Source of the DNA: Gammaproteobacteria bacterium
GTDB lineage: Bacteria > Pseudomonadota > Gammaproteobacteria > Steroidobacterales > Foliamicaceae
Assembly: GCA_011523505.1 (NCBI GenBank)
Contig: WTGP01000034.1
Span: 1-64,000, forward strand
DNA length: 64,000 bases
Reading direction: 5' to 3'
Under the pieces are notes generated by a model, which worked only from the letters and a program-made list of their open reading frames with translations, was not told the DNA's origin and searched no databases. Both the position numbers and the translations under genes were made by a program. Every line of letters starts with the position of its first letter. Within the stretch, counting starts at the first letter, position 1. Positions 7,614 to 16,458 of the stretch are shown here, in pieces.

Positions 7614-9971
7614 ATGTTGCGGCTGGGCATGGCATGGCTGGCCGGCGTCTGCCTGGCATTCCTGGTCCTTCCGCCGCCTCCCGATCCGTATCTCTTCGCC
7701 GTCATTCTGGCCATCGCGGCGCTGACCGCATGGGTCATGCGCGGCAGGCTCATCGGCGTTGCAGTGCTGGGCGCCGCCGTCGCCCTTTGTCTGGGCGCGA
7801 TGCGGCTGGAGCAGCGCATGCCGGACTCCGCCGGCCGCGTGGACCGGATCGTGACCGGGGTGATCGACGACTTTCCGAGCGTCGCCGCCGGGACCTGCCG
7901 TTTCCGGGTCCGGGTCGGCGAAATAGCCGATCCGGGGCCGCGGCTCGAGCGCATCCTGGTGACCTGGTACGAATGCCTCGAGCCGCCCCGGGCCGGCGAA
8001 ACCTGGCGCTTCAAGCTGCGCTTGCGCGCTCCCAGGGGGCTGTTCAACCCGGGGGGGTTCGATTTCGAGCAATGGGCGTTTCGCGAGAACCTGAGCGCAA
8101 CAGGCTATGTGCGCGATGAGCTCGCGCCGAAACGCCTGGCCGGCTGCGAAGCGGGCCCGCGGCTGCTGTGCGCCCGGGCCGGCCTCGTGGAACGAGTGCG
8201 GGCCTGGCTGGACGGCAGTCCCGGACTGCCCTACGTCGTTGCCCTGACCACCGGAGCGCGGCATTTGCTGACCGATGGGGACTGGGAGGCCCTGCGGCGG
8301 ACGGGCACCGCGCACCTGTTTGCGATATCGGGCCTGCACGTGGGTGTCGTGGCCTGGTTCGCCTGGCTTGTGGGTTCCGCCCTGGGCCGCATTGTCCAGC
8401 GCTTGCCGGGCGGGATCAGGGCGCGCCATGCGGCCGCCGGGATGTCGTTCCTGGCGGCCCTGAGCTATGCGGCGCTGGCCGGCTTTGCGGTCTCCACTCT
8501 GCGCAGCCTTGCGATGATTACGGCCGTTCTCGTGTTCGCCCGGATTCGCCGCTACGGTGGACTCGGGGCGGCCCTGGGCGCAGCCCTGCTCGTGGTCCTC
8601 GTGCCCGATCCGTTTGCCGTGCTTTCGCCCGGGTTCTGGTTGAGTTTCGGCGCCGTGGCGCTTCTGGCGCTCAGCGTGCTCGCCCTGCGCGAACCGGTTG
8701 CCGGTTCCGGCGGGCAGGGTGCTTCAATCGCGTCCTCCCGGGTACGCCGGCTGGCCGTGGCCCAGTGGCGCATTTCCCTGGGACTGGCGCCGCTGGTCCT
8801 GGTCTTTTTCGGCGAGGTTTCGTTGATCGGGGCGGCCATCAATCTCATCGCGATTCCGCTCTTTTCCCTGCTGATCGTGCCGGGACTGCTGGCGGCGTTG
8901 CTGTTGACCGTCGTCTGGCCTGCCGGCGGCGTATTCCTGCTGGACAACGGCGCCGGCCTTCTCGCGGCCGTGATGTCGATGCTGTCGCAACTCTCCGTTC
9001 TCGAAATGGCCGCATGGTCGCCGCCGGATTTCGGATTGCTGCCCGCAGTCCTGGCCGTTGCCGGCGTCGTCTGGCTGCTGGCTCCCAGGCCGGTCCCGGC
9101 ACGCTGGGCTGCGCCGCTGCTGCTTGTTCCGGCAGTTCTGGGCCTGGACCGGAATCCCGACCAGACCGAACTGGCGGTCACCGTGCTGGATGTGGGCCAG
9201 GGCCTCGCCGTACTGGTGCAGGCGCCCGAATACAACCTGCTTTACGACGCCGGTCCCCGGTATTCCTCCAGCGACGCGGGCGACAGCGTAGTCCTGCCCG
9301 CCATAGGCTCGCTGGGCGTGCGGCGCCTGGATGCGCTGGTGGTCTCGCACGGCGACAGCGACCATGCGGGCGGAGCGGCGAGCGTCCTGCGCGCCCATCC
9401 CGAGGCGGAATTGATCGCCCCGGCCCTTTACGGACTGGAACCGGACCGCTACCGGCGCTGCGTTACCGGAGTGCAGTGGGTGGCCGGCGCGGTGCGGTTC
9501 CTGGCGCTGAACCCCGATCCGGGCGCGGGATCGCGCGGCAACGACGATTCCTGCGTCCTGGTCGTCGAGGCCCCGGGCGTGCGGGTGCTGCTGCCGGGCG
9601 ACCTGGAATCCGCCGGCGAGTCCCGACTGGTCGACAGGGCCCTTGACGGGCCGTTCGACCTGGTCCTTTCACCCCATCACGGCAGCTCAAGCTCCTCTTC
9701 GAGAGGTTTCGTGGAGGCCGTGCGCCCGCGCCTGGTGGCGCATTCCACCGGGTTCTTCAACCGCTGGGGATTTCCCAGGGATACGGTGGTCGCGCGCTGG
9801 GCCGGGGCAGGCGCCCGGCAGTGGGACACGGGCGCCAGCGGCGCGCTGCGATTCGAATCACGCGGCGGAAATCCGCTGGATCTCGCGACGGAATGGCGCC
9901 GTGACAAGGCGCGGCTCTGGACCTATCCCGCGCCCGCCGAAAATGATTCGCAATATCGCGGCGCCGGGTAA
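7614..9971 (+). CDS. comEC: DNA uptake channel ComEC/Rec2
   Basis: Inner-membrane channel protein that carries transforming single-stranded DNA into the cytoplasm in competent bacteria. The 785-residue protein has N-terminal helices, an OB-like domain (about residues 70-170, with FNPGGFDFEQWAF), a multi-helix competence domain containing FAISGLHVG and STLRSL, and a C-terminal metallo-beta-lactamase-like domain with HGDSDHAGG near 579-587 and LSPHHGSS later. All three domains are present and uninterrupted, so the gene looks intact. It sits between lolD (19 bp) and msbA (9 bp), as in several gammaproteobacteria. The pilus and other competence genes lie outside the window, so natural transformation cannot be judged here. 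Confidence 0.93.
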   Translation: MLRLGMAWLAGVCLAFLVLPPPPDPYLFAVILAIAALTAWVMRGRLIGVAVLGAAVALCLGAMRLEQRMPDSAGRVDRIVTGVIDDFPSVAAGTCRFRVRVGEIADPGPRLERILVTWYECLEPPRAGETWRFKLRLRAPRGLFNPGGFDFEQWAFRENLSATGYVRDELAPKRLAGCEAGPRLLCARAGLVERVRAWLDGSPGLPYVVALTTGARHLLTDGDWEALRRTGTAHLFAISGLHVGVVAWFAWLVGSALGRIVQRLPGGIRARHAAAGMSFLAALSYAALAGFAVSTLRSLAMITAVLVFARIRRYGGLGAALGAALLVVLVPDPFAVLSPGFWLSFGAVALLALSVLALREPVAGSGGQGASIASSRVRRLAVAQWRISLGLAPLVLVFFGEVSLIGAAINLIAIPLFSLLIVPGLLAALLLTVVWPAGGVFLLDNGAGLLAAVMSMLSQLSVLEMAAWSPPDFGLLPAVLAVAGVVWLLAPRPVPARWAAPLLLVPAVLGLDRNPDQTELAVTVLDVGQGLAVLVQAPEYNLLYDAGPRYSSSDAGDSVVLPAIGSLGVRRLDALVVSHGDSDHAGGAASVLRAHPEAELIAPALYGLEPDRYRRCVTGVQWVAGAVRFLALNPDPGAGSRGNDDSCVLVVEAPGVRVLLPGDLESAGESRLVDRALDGPFDLVLSPHHGSSSSSSRGFVEAVRPRLVAHSTGFFNRWGFPRDTVVARWAGAGARQWDTGASGALRFESRGGNPLDLATEWRRDKARLWTYPAPAENDSQYRGAG

Positions 9972-9980
9972 ACTCGGAAC

Positions 9981-11735
9981 ATGCGACCCGAAACTCCGAT
10001 GAGGCGCCTGGGAGCGCTGGCCGTTCCGTACTGGCGCGGCTTTGTGCTCGCGGCCCTGGCCATGGCCGTATTCGCATTGACTGAATTCGGGTTCGCGTTT
10101 GCCGTGAAACAGCTGACCGGACTGCTGGTCAACGATGGGGGCCCCTGGGCGCGATGGTTGCCGGCCGGCGTGCTGGGCCTGTTTCTGATACGCGGCGTTT
10201 CCGGGTTCGTTTCGGCCCATCAACTGGGGAGAATCGGCCGCTCGGTGGTCGGGCAGCTCAGGTCAATGCTGTTCGAGCGCTTCCTGCACATGCCCGTGCG
10301 GGCGGTGGAAAAGCGGCCGCGCGCGCAATTGCTCTCGCGCATGCTGTACGACGCCGAGCAGGTGGCGGACGCGGGCTCGACGGTCATCACGACCATCGTT
10401 CGCGACAGCCTCACGGTGCTCGTGCTGGTCGCGTACATGGTTTACCTCAGCGCCGGACTGTCCGCGGTGGTGCTCGTCGTGGCGCCGCTGATCGCATTGA
10501 CCGCGCGGGTGCTGTCGCGGCACTTCCGCCGCTACAGCAGCCGGATACAGGAAAACATGGGCGAGGTCTCGCGGATCACCGACGAGGCCCTGCGCGGGCT
10601 CCGCATCATCAAGGTGTTCGGGGGCGCGCGGCGGGAGAGCGAACGATTCGTCCGCGCCAACGAAAGCAACAAGAGGCTGCATCTCAAGCTGATCATGGCG
10701 CGGGCCGCCGGCGACGGCGTCACGATGCTGCTGGCCGCCGTGGGCGTCGCCCTGGTAGCGTGGTTCGTCGCCCGGTACTCCGTTACCGATGGGCTTGCGG
10801 TCGACGACTTTACCGGCTTCATTGCGGCCATGCTGCTGCTGATGACGCCGCTGAAGCATCTCACCAATGTCAATGCCTCGCTGCAGCGCGGACTGGCGGC
10901 CGCGGAATCGGTATTCGGCCTGCTGGACAGCCCGGTGGAGTCCGATGACGCCGCGACGCCGGCCCCGCCGACCGGAGAGCGCGCCCGGGGGGAGCTGGAA
11001 TTCGTCCGCGTTTCGTTTTCCTATGACCGCGAGGGGGCGGCGGCGCTGCGGGACGTTACGCTCGCAATCGAGCCCGGCGAGAGGGTGGCGATCGTGGGGC
11101 GATCGGGCAGCGGTAAATCCACCCTCGTGAGCCTGATACCACGCTTCTTCGAACCGGACGCCGGAGAACTGCGACTGGACGGACGCCCGCTGAACGATTG
11201 GCGACTGACGGACCTGCGTGCGCAGATCGCTCTGGTGACGCAGGACGTCATGCTTTTCAATGACACGCTGGCGAACAACATCGCCTACGGCTCGCTGTCC
11301 GGCGCCGGTGCGGGCGCGGTGGAAGCCGCGGCCCGGGCCGCCCATGTCATGGAGTTCGTGGAATCCCGGCGCGACGGCCTGGACGCGCTGGTGGGTGAAG
11401 GGGGCCTGAGCCTGTCGGGCGGCGAGAGGCAGCGGGTGGCTATCGCCCGGGCCCTGCTGAAGGACGCGCCGGTCCTGATCCTCGACGAGGCCACCTCGGC
11501 ACTGGACAGCCGCTCGGAGCGCCATGTGCAGGAAGCTCTGGACCGGCTGATGCACGGCCGCACCACGCTGGTCATTGCCCATAGGCTCAGCACCGTGGAA
11601 CACGCGGACCGCATCGTGGTCCTGGAACGCGGCCGAATCGTGGAAGTGGGACCTCACGCCGAACTGCTGGCCAAAGGCGGCCATTACGCCAGCCTGCACC
11701 GGCTGCAATTCCGCAACAGCGGAAATGCCGGCTGA
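9981..11735 (+). CDS. msbA: Lipid A flippase MsbA
   Basis: Homodimeric ABC exporter that flips lipid A-core across the inner membrane. The 584-residue protein has six transmembrane helices (about 1-310), ending in SLQRGLAAAESVFGLLDSP, the family's junction before the ATPase domain. The ATPase has Walker A GRSGSGKST near residue 373, signature LSGGERQRVAIARALL near 476, Walker B VLILDEATSALD near 496 and the H-loop VIAHRLSTVEHAD. The lpxK start lies inside its last codons (11-bp overlap), which matches the widespread msbA-lpxK coupling and supports lipid A as the substrate over a drug-exporter role. Confidence 0.95.
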   Translation: MRPETPMRRLGALAVPYWRGFVLAALAMAVFALTEFGFAFAVKQLTGLLVNDGGPWARWLPAGVLGLFLIRGVSGFVSAHQLGRIGRSVVGQLRSMLFERFLHMPVRAVEKRPRAQLLSRMLYDAEQVADAGSTVITTIVRDSLTVLVLVAYMVYLSAGLSAVVLVVAPLIALTARVLSRHFRRYSSRIQENMGEVSRITDEALRGLRIIKVFGGARRESERFVRANESNKRLHLKLIMARAAGDGVTMLLAAVGVALVAWFVARYSVTDGLAVDDFTGFIAAMLLLMTPLKHLTNVNASLQRGLAAAESVFGLLDSPVESDDAATPAPPTGERARGELEFVRVSFSYDREGAAALRDVTLAIEPGERVAIVGRSGSGKSTLVSLIPRFFEPDAGELRLDGRPLNDWRLTDLRAQIALVTQDVMLFNDTLANNIAYGSLSGAGAGAVEAAARAAHVMEFVESRRDGLDALVGEGGLSLSGGERQRVAIARALLKDAPVLILDEATSALDSRSERHVQEALDRLMHGRTTLVIAHRLSTVEHADRIVVLERGRIVEVGPHAELLAKGGHYASLHRLQFRNSGNAG

Positions 11736-12708
11736 AGCGCCAAAGGCGTGGGCGCGGCGCGACGGTTTCAGCGCCTTGCTCCTCCCGGCAGCCGGCCTCT
11801 TCGCCGCCGCCGCCGGCATGCGAAGGACCGCCTATCGCAAGGGTTGGGCGCGTTCATTATCGGCGGGCGCCCCGGTGGTGATCGTGGGCAATATCAGCGT
11901 GGGCGGAACCGGCAAGACGCCGATTACCGGCTGGCTCGCACAGTCGCTGGCAAACGCAGGCCGCAGGCCGGCCATCGTCAGCCGCGGGTACGGAGGACGC
12001 CGGCAGAGCGAGCCGATGCGCGTCACGCCACACTCCGATCCGGGCGTAGTCGGCGACGAGCCGGTGATGCTGGCGAAGCAGGCCGAATGCCCGGTCTGGG
12101 TCTGCATCGACCGGGCCGGCGCCGCCCGCCGGGCGGTAGCGGAAGGCGCGGAGATCGTGCTGTCGGACGACGGACTGCAGCACTACCGCATGGCGCGGGA
12201 TTTCGAGATCTGCGTCGTTGACGGCGACCGTGGCCTGGGAAACGGCCGTCTGCTTCCGGCCGGTCCGTTGCGCGAGTCTTCCCGGCGTCTCGGGGAAGTG
12301 GATGAAGTGCTGGTCCAGGGCATGGAAAGCGAGTTTCCCGGGCTGAAATTCGAATTGCGGATTGACCGCGCGGTGCGGCTGGACGGCGCCGGGGAGCGGC
12401 CGTTGGCGAAATTCGCCGGCCGGCGGGTCCTGGCGCTGGCGGGGGTCGGCTTCCCGCAACGCTTTCATGCGGCGCTTGGGGCTTATGGTATTGAAGTGGA
12501 GCCGGTCCGCGCGCCGGACCACGGCCGGGTGTCGCTGGAATCGCTGCTGAAACGTGGTTTGCCGGTGATCATGACGGCCAAGGACGCCGTAAAGTACCCG
12601 GACTCCGCGGGAGGGGACCTGTGGTGGACTCCCGCGAGGGTTTACATGCCCGAAAGTTCCCGAGAGCGAGTCCTCCGCAGGGTAATCGCTTTGCTCGACA
12701 AGAATTAG
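11725..12708 (+). CDS. lpxK: Tetraacyldisaccharide 4'-kinase LpxK
   Basis: Phosphorylates the 4' position of the tetraacyldisaccharide 1-phosphate intermediate to give lipid IVA. The 327-residue protein has an N-terminal hydrophobic segment (FSALLLPAAGLFAAAAG) that anchors it to the membrane, then NISVGGTGKTP (P-loop), SRGYGG, VGDEPVMLA and the conserved DDGLQHYRMARD. The ATG at 11725 overlaps the msbA stop by 11 bp; a frame reaching back to 11575 would read through msbA and has no family likeness. kdsB follows after 15 bp. Confidence 0.95.
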   Translation: MPAEAPKAWARRDGFSALLLPAAGLFAAAAGMRRTAYRKGWARSLSAGAPVVIVGNISVGGTGKTPITGWLAQSLANAGRRPAIVSRGYGGRRQSEPMRVTPHSDPGVVGDEPVMLAKQAECPVWVCIDRAGAARRAVAEGAEIVLSDDGLQHYRMARDFEICVVDGDRGLGNGRLLPAGPLRESSRRLGEVDEVLVQGMESEFPGLKFELRIDRAVRLDGAGERPLAKFAGRRVLALAGVGFPQRFHAALGAYGIEVEPVRAPDHGRVSLESLLKRGLPVIMTAKDAVKYPDSAGGDLWWTPARVYMPESSRERVLRRVIALLDKN

Positions 12709-12723
12709 TGCGAACAGCCCCCG

Positions 12724-13461
12724 ATGAAAGCCATTTTTCATATCGTCATTCCCGCGCGTTTCGCGTCCAGCCGCTTGCCCGGCAAGCCCCTGACACCGCT
12801 GGCGGGGCGGTCGCTGGTGGAGCATGTCTGGCGCAGGGCCGGCGAGGGCGGGGCGAAAACCGTCGTGGTGGCCACCGACGATGAGCGCGTGGCCTCCTGC
12901 GTGGAGGACTTCGGCGGCCGGGCCTGTCTGACCCGTGCGGATCACGCCTCGGGATCGGACCGGGTAGCGGAGGTGGCCGAGCAGCTGGGGTTCGGACCGG
13001 AAGAGGTGGTCGTCAACCTCCAGGGCGATGCGCCGCTGGTTGATCGCGCGCATATTCGGGCCGTAGCTGGCAGGGCGCTTCGCGACGATCTCGCCACGCT
13101 GGCTTCGCCGCTGTCCGACCCGGCCGAGGCCACCGATCCCAATGTGGTCAAGGTGGTCCTGGATGCGGCCGGAAGGGCCCTGTATTTCAGCCGCGCGCCG
13201 ATTCCCGCCAGCCACCCGGCCAGGGCCACCCGCCCCCGCTATCTGCGCCATACGGGCCTGTATGCCTACCGCGTTCGGGTTCTGAAGAGGCTGACGGCCG
13301 AGCCGCCCTGCGAGCCGGAGAGGTGCGAGGGGCTGGAGCAGCTCAGGGCCCTGTGGCTGGGCATGAGCATCGGCGTGGAAGTCGCGGACCCGCCACCGGG
13401 ACCGGAAGTGGACACGCCCGAAGATGTGCGCCGGGTGGAGTCGCTACTGCGCTCCGTATAA
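12724..13461 (+). CDS. kdsB: 3-deoxy-manno-octulosonate cytidylyltransferase
   Basis: Activates Kdo with CTP to CMP-Kdo for inner-core LPS synthesis. The 245-residue protein begins with the nucleotide-binding FHIVIPARFASSRLPGKPL and has VVATDDERV, LTRADHASGSDRVAE, NLQGDAPLV and LYFSRAPIP, which together define KdsB. The length is normal for the family. Its position after msbA-lpxK completes an LPS module. A good -10 hexamer overlaps its stop codon (13457-13462), suggesting that the next gene has its own promoter. Confidence 0.96.
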   Translation: MKAIFHIVIPARFASSRLPGKPLTPLAGRSLVEHVWRRAGEGGAKTVVVATDDERVASCVEDFGGRACLTRADHASGSDRVAEVAEQLGFGPEEVVVNLQGDAPLVDRAHIRAVAGRALRDDLATLASPLSDPAEATDPNVVKVVLDAAGRALYFSRAPIPASHPARATRPRYLRHTGLYAYRVRVLKRLTAEPPCEPERCEGLEQLRALWLGMSIGVEVADPPPGPEVDTPEDVRRVESLLRSV

Positions 13462-13462
13462 T
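13457..13462 (+). promoter_or_regulatory. Possible -10 element for the 13501 gene
   Basis: A perfect TATAAT overlaps the kdsB stop codon, 38 bp before the next ATG. No convincing -35 hexamer lies at 16-18 bp upstream, so the call is weak. A GAGGGA ribosome site at 13491-13496 precedes that ATG. Confidence 0.4.
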
Positions 13463-13500
13463 ATTTTCCCCCTGCCACTGAACACCCAGCGAGGGATTCC

Positions 13501-14136
13501 ATGAGCGTTCAAGCTTTGCGCAAAGAAACCGACACCATGCCGGGCGCCCGGCCTTCAACAGCCGGCGGGCCTCCGCCCGGAGTAATGGGCGGACCGCCGC
13601 CGAACGCCTGGACCGGCGTCGAAACCGGCGTCGAAGGCCGCGAGGAGGAATTCGGCAAGTCGATGGCGGTGGTGCTCAAGACCCTCAAGAACACGAAGCC
13701 CTACGCGCACGAGATCAACGACGCGCTGATCAAGGCGCGGCTTCAGGCCATGCAGTTCGCCAAGGACCACGGATTGATGGATGAATACGTGGCCCACGAC
13801 ATCAAGACCATGAAGCCGCTGACCAATCTCATGAAAGGACTGGTGGAGAAGACCGGGCAAGCCGAGATTGCCCTTATCGGCATATTTGACCGCACCGCCT
13901 GCCACTACCAGTTGTGCCTGGAAACGGAGTCCGGTCCCGGAATGCGCCGCTGGCGTTCACCGTTCGCCCGCGTGCTTGCCGCCACTCACCGGATCGGGCA
14001 GTTCGACCTGACCGAGGAATGGATTCACGAGAACTGGACCCGGCCGCGGCTGCTCGGATACGCCGAAGCCATAGGCGTGGAGATGCGCGTTTCGCACTGG
14101 CAGCCCGACGGCTGGCTGAGCGCCGAAGTCGACTGA
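13501..14136 (+). CDS. Conserved-looking protein of unknown function
   Basis: Not recognised. The 211-residue protein has no signal peptide or membrane helix. Residues 1-45 are a flexible Gly/Pro-rich tail (GGPPPGVMGGPPPNAW). Residues about 50-120 are lysine-rich and predicted helical (KSMAVVLKTLKNTKPYAHEINDALIKARLQAMQFAKDHGL), and the C-terminal half is a mixed fold ending in AIGVEMRVSHWQPDGWL. The ATG at 13501 has a GAGGGA ribosome site 4 bp upstream; a second ATG at codon 13 is possible. It is convergent with rne, with 49 bp between the stops. Codon and base use match the neighbours, so recent transfer is not indicated. Confidence 0.75.
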   Translation: MSVQALRKETDTMPGARPSTAGGPPPGVMGGPPPNAWTGVETGVEGREEEFGKSMAVVLKTLKNTKPYAHEINDALIKARLQAMQFAKDHGLMDEYVAHDIKTMKPLTNLMKGLVEKTGQAEIALIGIFDRTACHYQLCLETESGPGMRRWRSPFARVLAATHRIGQFDLTEEWIHENWTRPRLLGYAEAIGVEMRVSHWQPDGWLSAEVD

Positions 14137-14185
14137 CCCCGGGAGCGAAGGCTTTCCCGGGAAGGCTTCCTCGCTGAGCGGCTGA

Positions 14186-16204
14186 TCAGGAGGGCGGCTG
14201 CGCGTCCGCCGCCGGCCTTCTGCGCCGCCTGCGACGCCTGCGTCGAGGTGGTTGTCCGCCGGAAGTTTCGCCGTCCTTTTTCGCGGCAGCCGGTTTCGGC
14301 TGGGCTTTCGCCCTGCCGTCTCCCTTTTTCTGCTTCTGCTGGCCTTTGGGCCTGGCATCCGCCTTCGGCCGCTGCCCGCCTTTTGCCCTGGGGTCGCCTT
14401 TTTTCCTTCCCCTGCCGCCGCTTTTCCCCTTGGATGGATGCCTGGAACGCGTCCGTTTGGGCGGATGGGCCTTCTGCTTCTTCTTCCCGGAGTCCGCTTT
14501 TTTCTTCTTCTTGTCCAGCCCGAAGAGCCGTGCGAAGAATCCCGCCTTCGGCTTCTTCTTGCCGCTTTTCTTCTTCCTGGCGGCCCTGGCCTTGCGCTCG
14601 GGCGGCGCGGTATCCGGCAGCGTTCGTTCCACGGCGGGCTTCTCGGGCGGCTTGGGGCTGCTGGGCGTCAGCAGCGCAGGCGGCGGCGCCGTCACCGTCG
14701 CCATCTCGTAACTCGGCGTGTCTTCGTCGTCGTCCTTGCCCCGAACGCGGCGCAATGCGAATTCCGGCGTCTCCATGGCGGAGTTGGCCACCAGCACGAC
14801 ACTGACCTTGAACACGTCCTCGATCTGCGAGAGCACGGCCCGCTTTTCGTTGAGCAGGAAGTTCGCGACAACCAGGGGCAATTCGGCGACCACCTTGGAA
14901 GTGCGTTCCTTGCCCGCTTCCTCGCTGATCATCCGCAGGACGTGCAGCCCGAGCGACTCGACGCCCCGGATTCGCCCGGTGCCGCCGCACCGGGGGCAGG
15001 TCTCGTGGGTCGCGTCGACCAGCGAGGTGCGCAGGCGCTGGCGCGACATTTCCAGGATGCCGAAGCGCGAAATCTGCCCGATCTGAATTCTCGCCGGCTC
15101 GTTGCGCGTGGCCTGGCGCAGCCGTTCCTCCACCTGCCGGTTGGCGCCGGAGGAGCGCATGTCGATGAAGTCGATCATGATCAGCCCCGACAGGTCGCGA
15201 ATGCGGCACTGACGGGCGATCTGGTCCGCGGCCTCGAGGTTGGTCTGCAGCGCGGTCTGTTCGATGTCGTCGGCGGACGTTGCGCGCGCGGAGTTGACGT
15301 CGATGCAGATGCCCGCCTCCGGCTGGTCGATGATGATCTGGCCGCCCGAAGGCAGGTTCACGCGGCGCCGGTACGCCGAGTCGATCTGGCTCTCGATCTG
15401 GTAGCGGTTGTAGAGGGGGCCGTCGCCTTCATGGCGCCGCAGCCGGTTCAGGAAGTGCGGCATGGTGTGCTTCATGAAGCTGCGAATGCTCTCGTAGGCT
15501 TCGTCGTCGTCCACCACGACCTCGCCGATGGAGTCGGACAGGTAGTCGCGCACCGCGCGCAGGATTACGCTGGATTCCTGCACCACCAGGAACGGGCCGT
15601 CGCGATCCAGCACGGCAAGCTTTATGGCCTCCCAGATCCGCAACTGGTTGTCGAGGTCCCACTGCAGTTCCTCGGTGCTCCGATCGTGCCCCTGGGTGCG
15701 GATGATTACGCTCATGCCCTTGGGAACATTGAGCTTCCCGAGCCTCTGCTGCACGGCCTGGCGATCCTCGCCGCGTACCTGGCGGGATACGCCTCCGCCG
15801 CGCGGATTGTTGGCGTTCAGCACCAGGTAGCGGCCGGCCAGCGAAACGTGGGTGCTGAGGGCCGCACCCTTGTTGTCCCGCTCGTCTTTCTCCACCTGCA
15901 CCACGAGTTGCTGGCCTTCCTGCACCAGCTCGGCGATGTTCAACGGCTTGCCGGGCTCCGGAGTCTTCAGGAAGTACTCGCGGGATATGTCTTCCAGAGG
16001 CAGAAAACCATGGCGCTCCGCGCCGAAATCCACAAAGGCAGCCTCCAGGCTGGGTTCTATGCGCGCGATGCGCCCCTTGTAGATATTGCCCTTCTTTTCT
16101 TCCTTTTCCCTGTGTTCAATGGCAAGGTCAAAGAGTTCTTGCCCATCGACCAGGGCAACGCGCACCTCTTCGTGCTGGGTGGCGTTTACAAGCATTCTTT
16201 TCAT
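14186..16204 (-). CDS. rne: Ribonuclease E/G family endoribonuclease
   Basis: Endoribonuclease of mRNA decay and rRNA/tRNA maturation. The 672-residue protein starts at MKRMLVNATQ (ATG at 16204), as in RNase E; the in-frame ATG at 16264 adds an unrelated leader. The S1 domain (about 35-125), the 5'-sensor/RNase H-like region and the DNase I-like core are present. Magnesium-binding aspartates are in CIDVNSARAT (about 302) and IDFIDM (about 345), and the zinc-link is CPRCGGTGRIRG near 401-412. The C-terminal tail after about residue 500 is only about 170 residues, far shorter than in E. coli RNase E, and is almost all Lys, Arg, Pro and Gly, ending in an arginine run. It reads as an RNA-binding arm, not an obvious degradosome scaffold. 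rne is more likely than rng because of the tail and the divergent rluC. Confidence 0.93.
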   Translation of the reverse strand: MKRMLVNATQHEEVRVALVDGQELFDLAIEHREKEEKKGNIYKGRIARIEPSLEAAFVDFGAERHGFLPLEDISREYFLKTPEPGKPLNIAELVQEGQQLVVQVEKDERDNKGAALSTHVSLAGRYLVLNANNPRGGGVSRQVRGEDRQAVQQRLGKLNVPKGMSVIIRTQGHDRSTEELQWDLDNQLRIWEAIKLAVLDRDGPFLVVQESSVILRAVRDYLSDSIGEVVVDDDEAYESIRSFMKHTMPHFLNRLRRHEGDGPLYNRYQIESQIDSAYRRRVNLPSGGQIIIDQPEAGICIDVNSARATSADDIEQTALQTNLEAADQIARQCRIRDLSGLIMIDFIDMRSSGANRQVEERLRQATRNEPARIQIGQISRFGILEMSRQRLRTSLVDATHETCPRCGGTGRIRGVESLGLHVLRMISEEAGKERTSKVVAELPLVVANFLLNEKRAVLSQIEDVFKVSVVLVANSAMETPEFALRRVRGKDDDEDTPSYEMATVTAPPPALLTPSSPKPPEKPAVERTLPDTAPPERKARAARKKKSGKKKPKAGFFARLFGLDKKKKKADSGKKKQKAHPPKRTRSRHPSKGKSGGRGRKKGDPRAKGGQRPKADARPKGQQKQKKGDGRAKAQPKPAAAKKDGETSGGQPPRRRRRRRRRRPAADAQPPS

Positions 16205-16384
16205 TGTGAATCTCGTCCGTGTTCGGGCGGAGCCACGCCGCAGCCGCGCCAGGCGCCCACCCAAGGGGGCACCGGCAGCAGAGCATGAAGAGGTAATTCA
16301 TCAGGAAAACGTAAGGTGCACGTTCGGGTCCTTGAAATTCATCCGGAAAGACCGGCGTTCCTCCGCCGCAATTGGAAACAGGTC

Positions 16385-16403
16385 CGGCAGGTCACTCCTG
16401 CCG
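16385..16403 (-). other. Hairpin in the putative rne leader
   Basis: CGGCAGG and CCTGCCG form a perfect 7-bp stem around a 5-nt loop (TCACT on the plus strand). If the rne transcript starts near 16443, the hairpin lies about 40-60 nt into the leader. In E. coli, leader hairpins of rne mRNA mediate feedback control; a similar role here is inferred. Confidence 0.5.
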
Positions 16404-16406
16404 ATT

Positions 16407-16422
16407 GCGCAAACGTTTGCGC
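16407..16422. promoter_or_regulatory. PurR/LacI-type palindrome (GCGCAAACGTTTGCGC)
   Basis: A perfect 16-bp palindrome. Its core CGCAAACGTTTGCG equals the core of the PurR operator consensus known from E. coli, and LacI-family repressors commonly bind such central-CG palindromes. It sits just downstream of the predicted rne -10. As RNA it could also fold as a 6-bp stem with a 4-nt ACGU loop, so it may be a leader hairpin instead of an operator. No regulator gene is in the window. Confidence 0.5.
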
Positions 16423-16449
16423 GGGCGCGTGTCAGCAGCGCCGACGCAT

Positions 16450-16458
16450 AATATAGCA
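16450..16458 (-). promoter_or_regulatory. Extended -10 promoter element, probably for rne
   Basis: Read on the minus strand, TGC-TATATT matches the extended -10 consensus TGn-TATAAT with one mismatch. It predicts a start near 16443 and a leader of about 240 nt. No good -35 is seen, which is tolerated by extended -10 promoters. Confidence 0.45.

Noticed and set aside
14137-14185. Bidirectional terminator between the 13501 gene and rne
   Set aside because: Short inverted repeats (AGCGA/TCGCT) are present, but the stem is imperfect and no T-run follows on either strand.
14252-16288. A 678-codon open frame on the plus strand opposite rne
   Set aside because: rne is certain from catalytic and zinc motifs; the opposing product has no family likeness.
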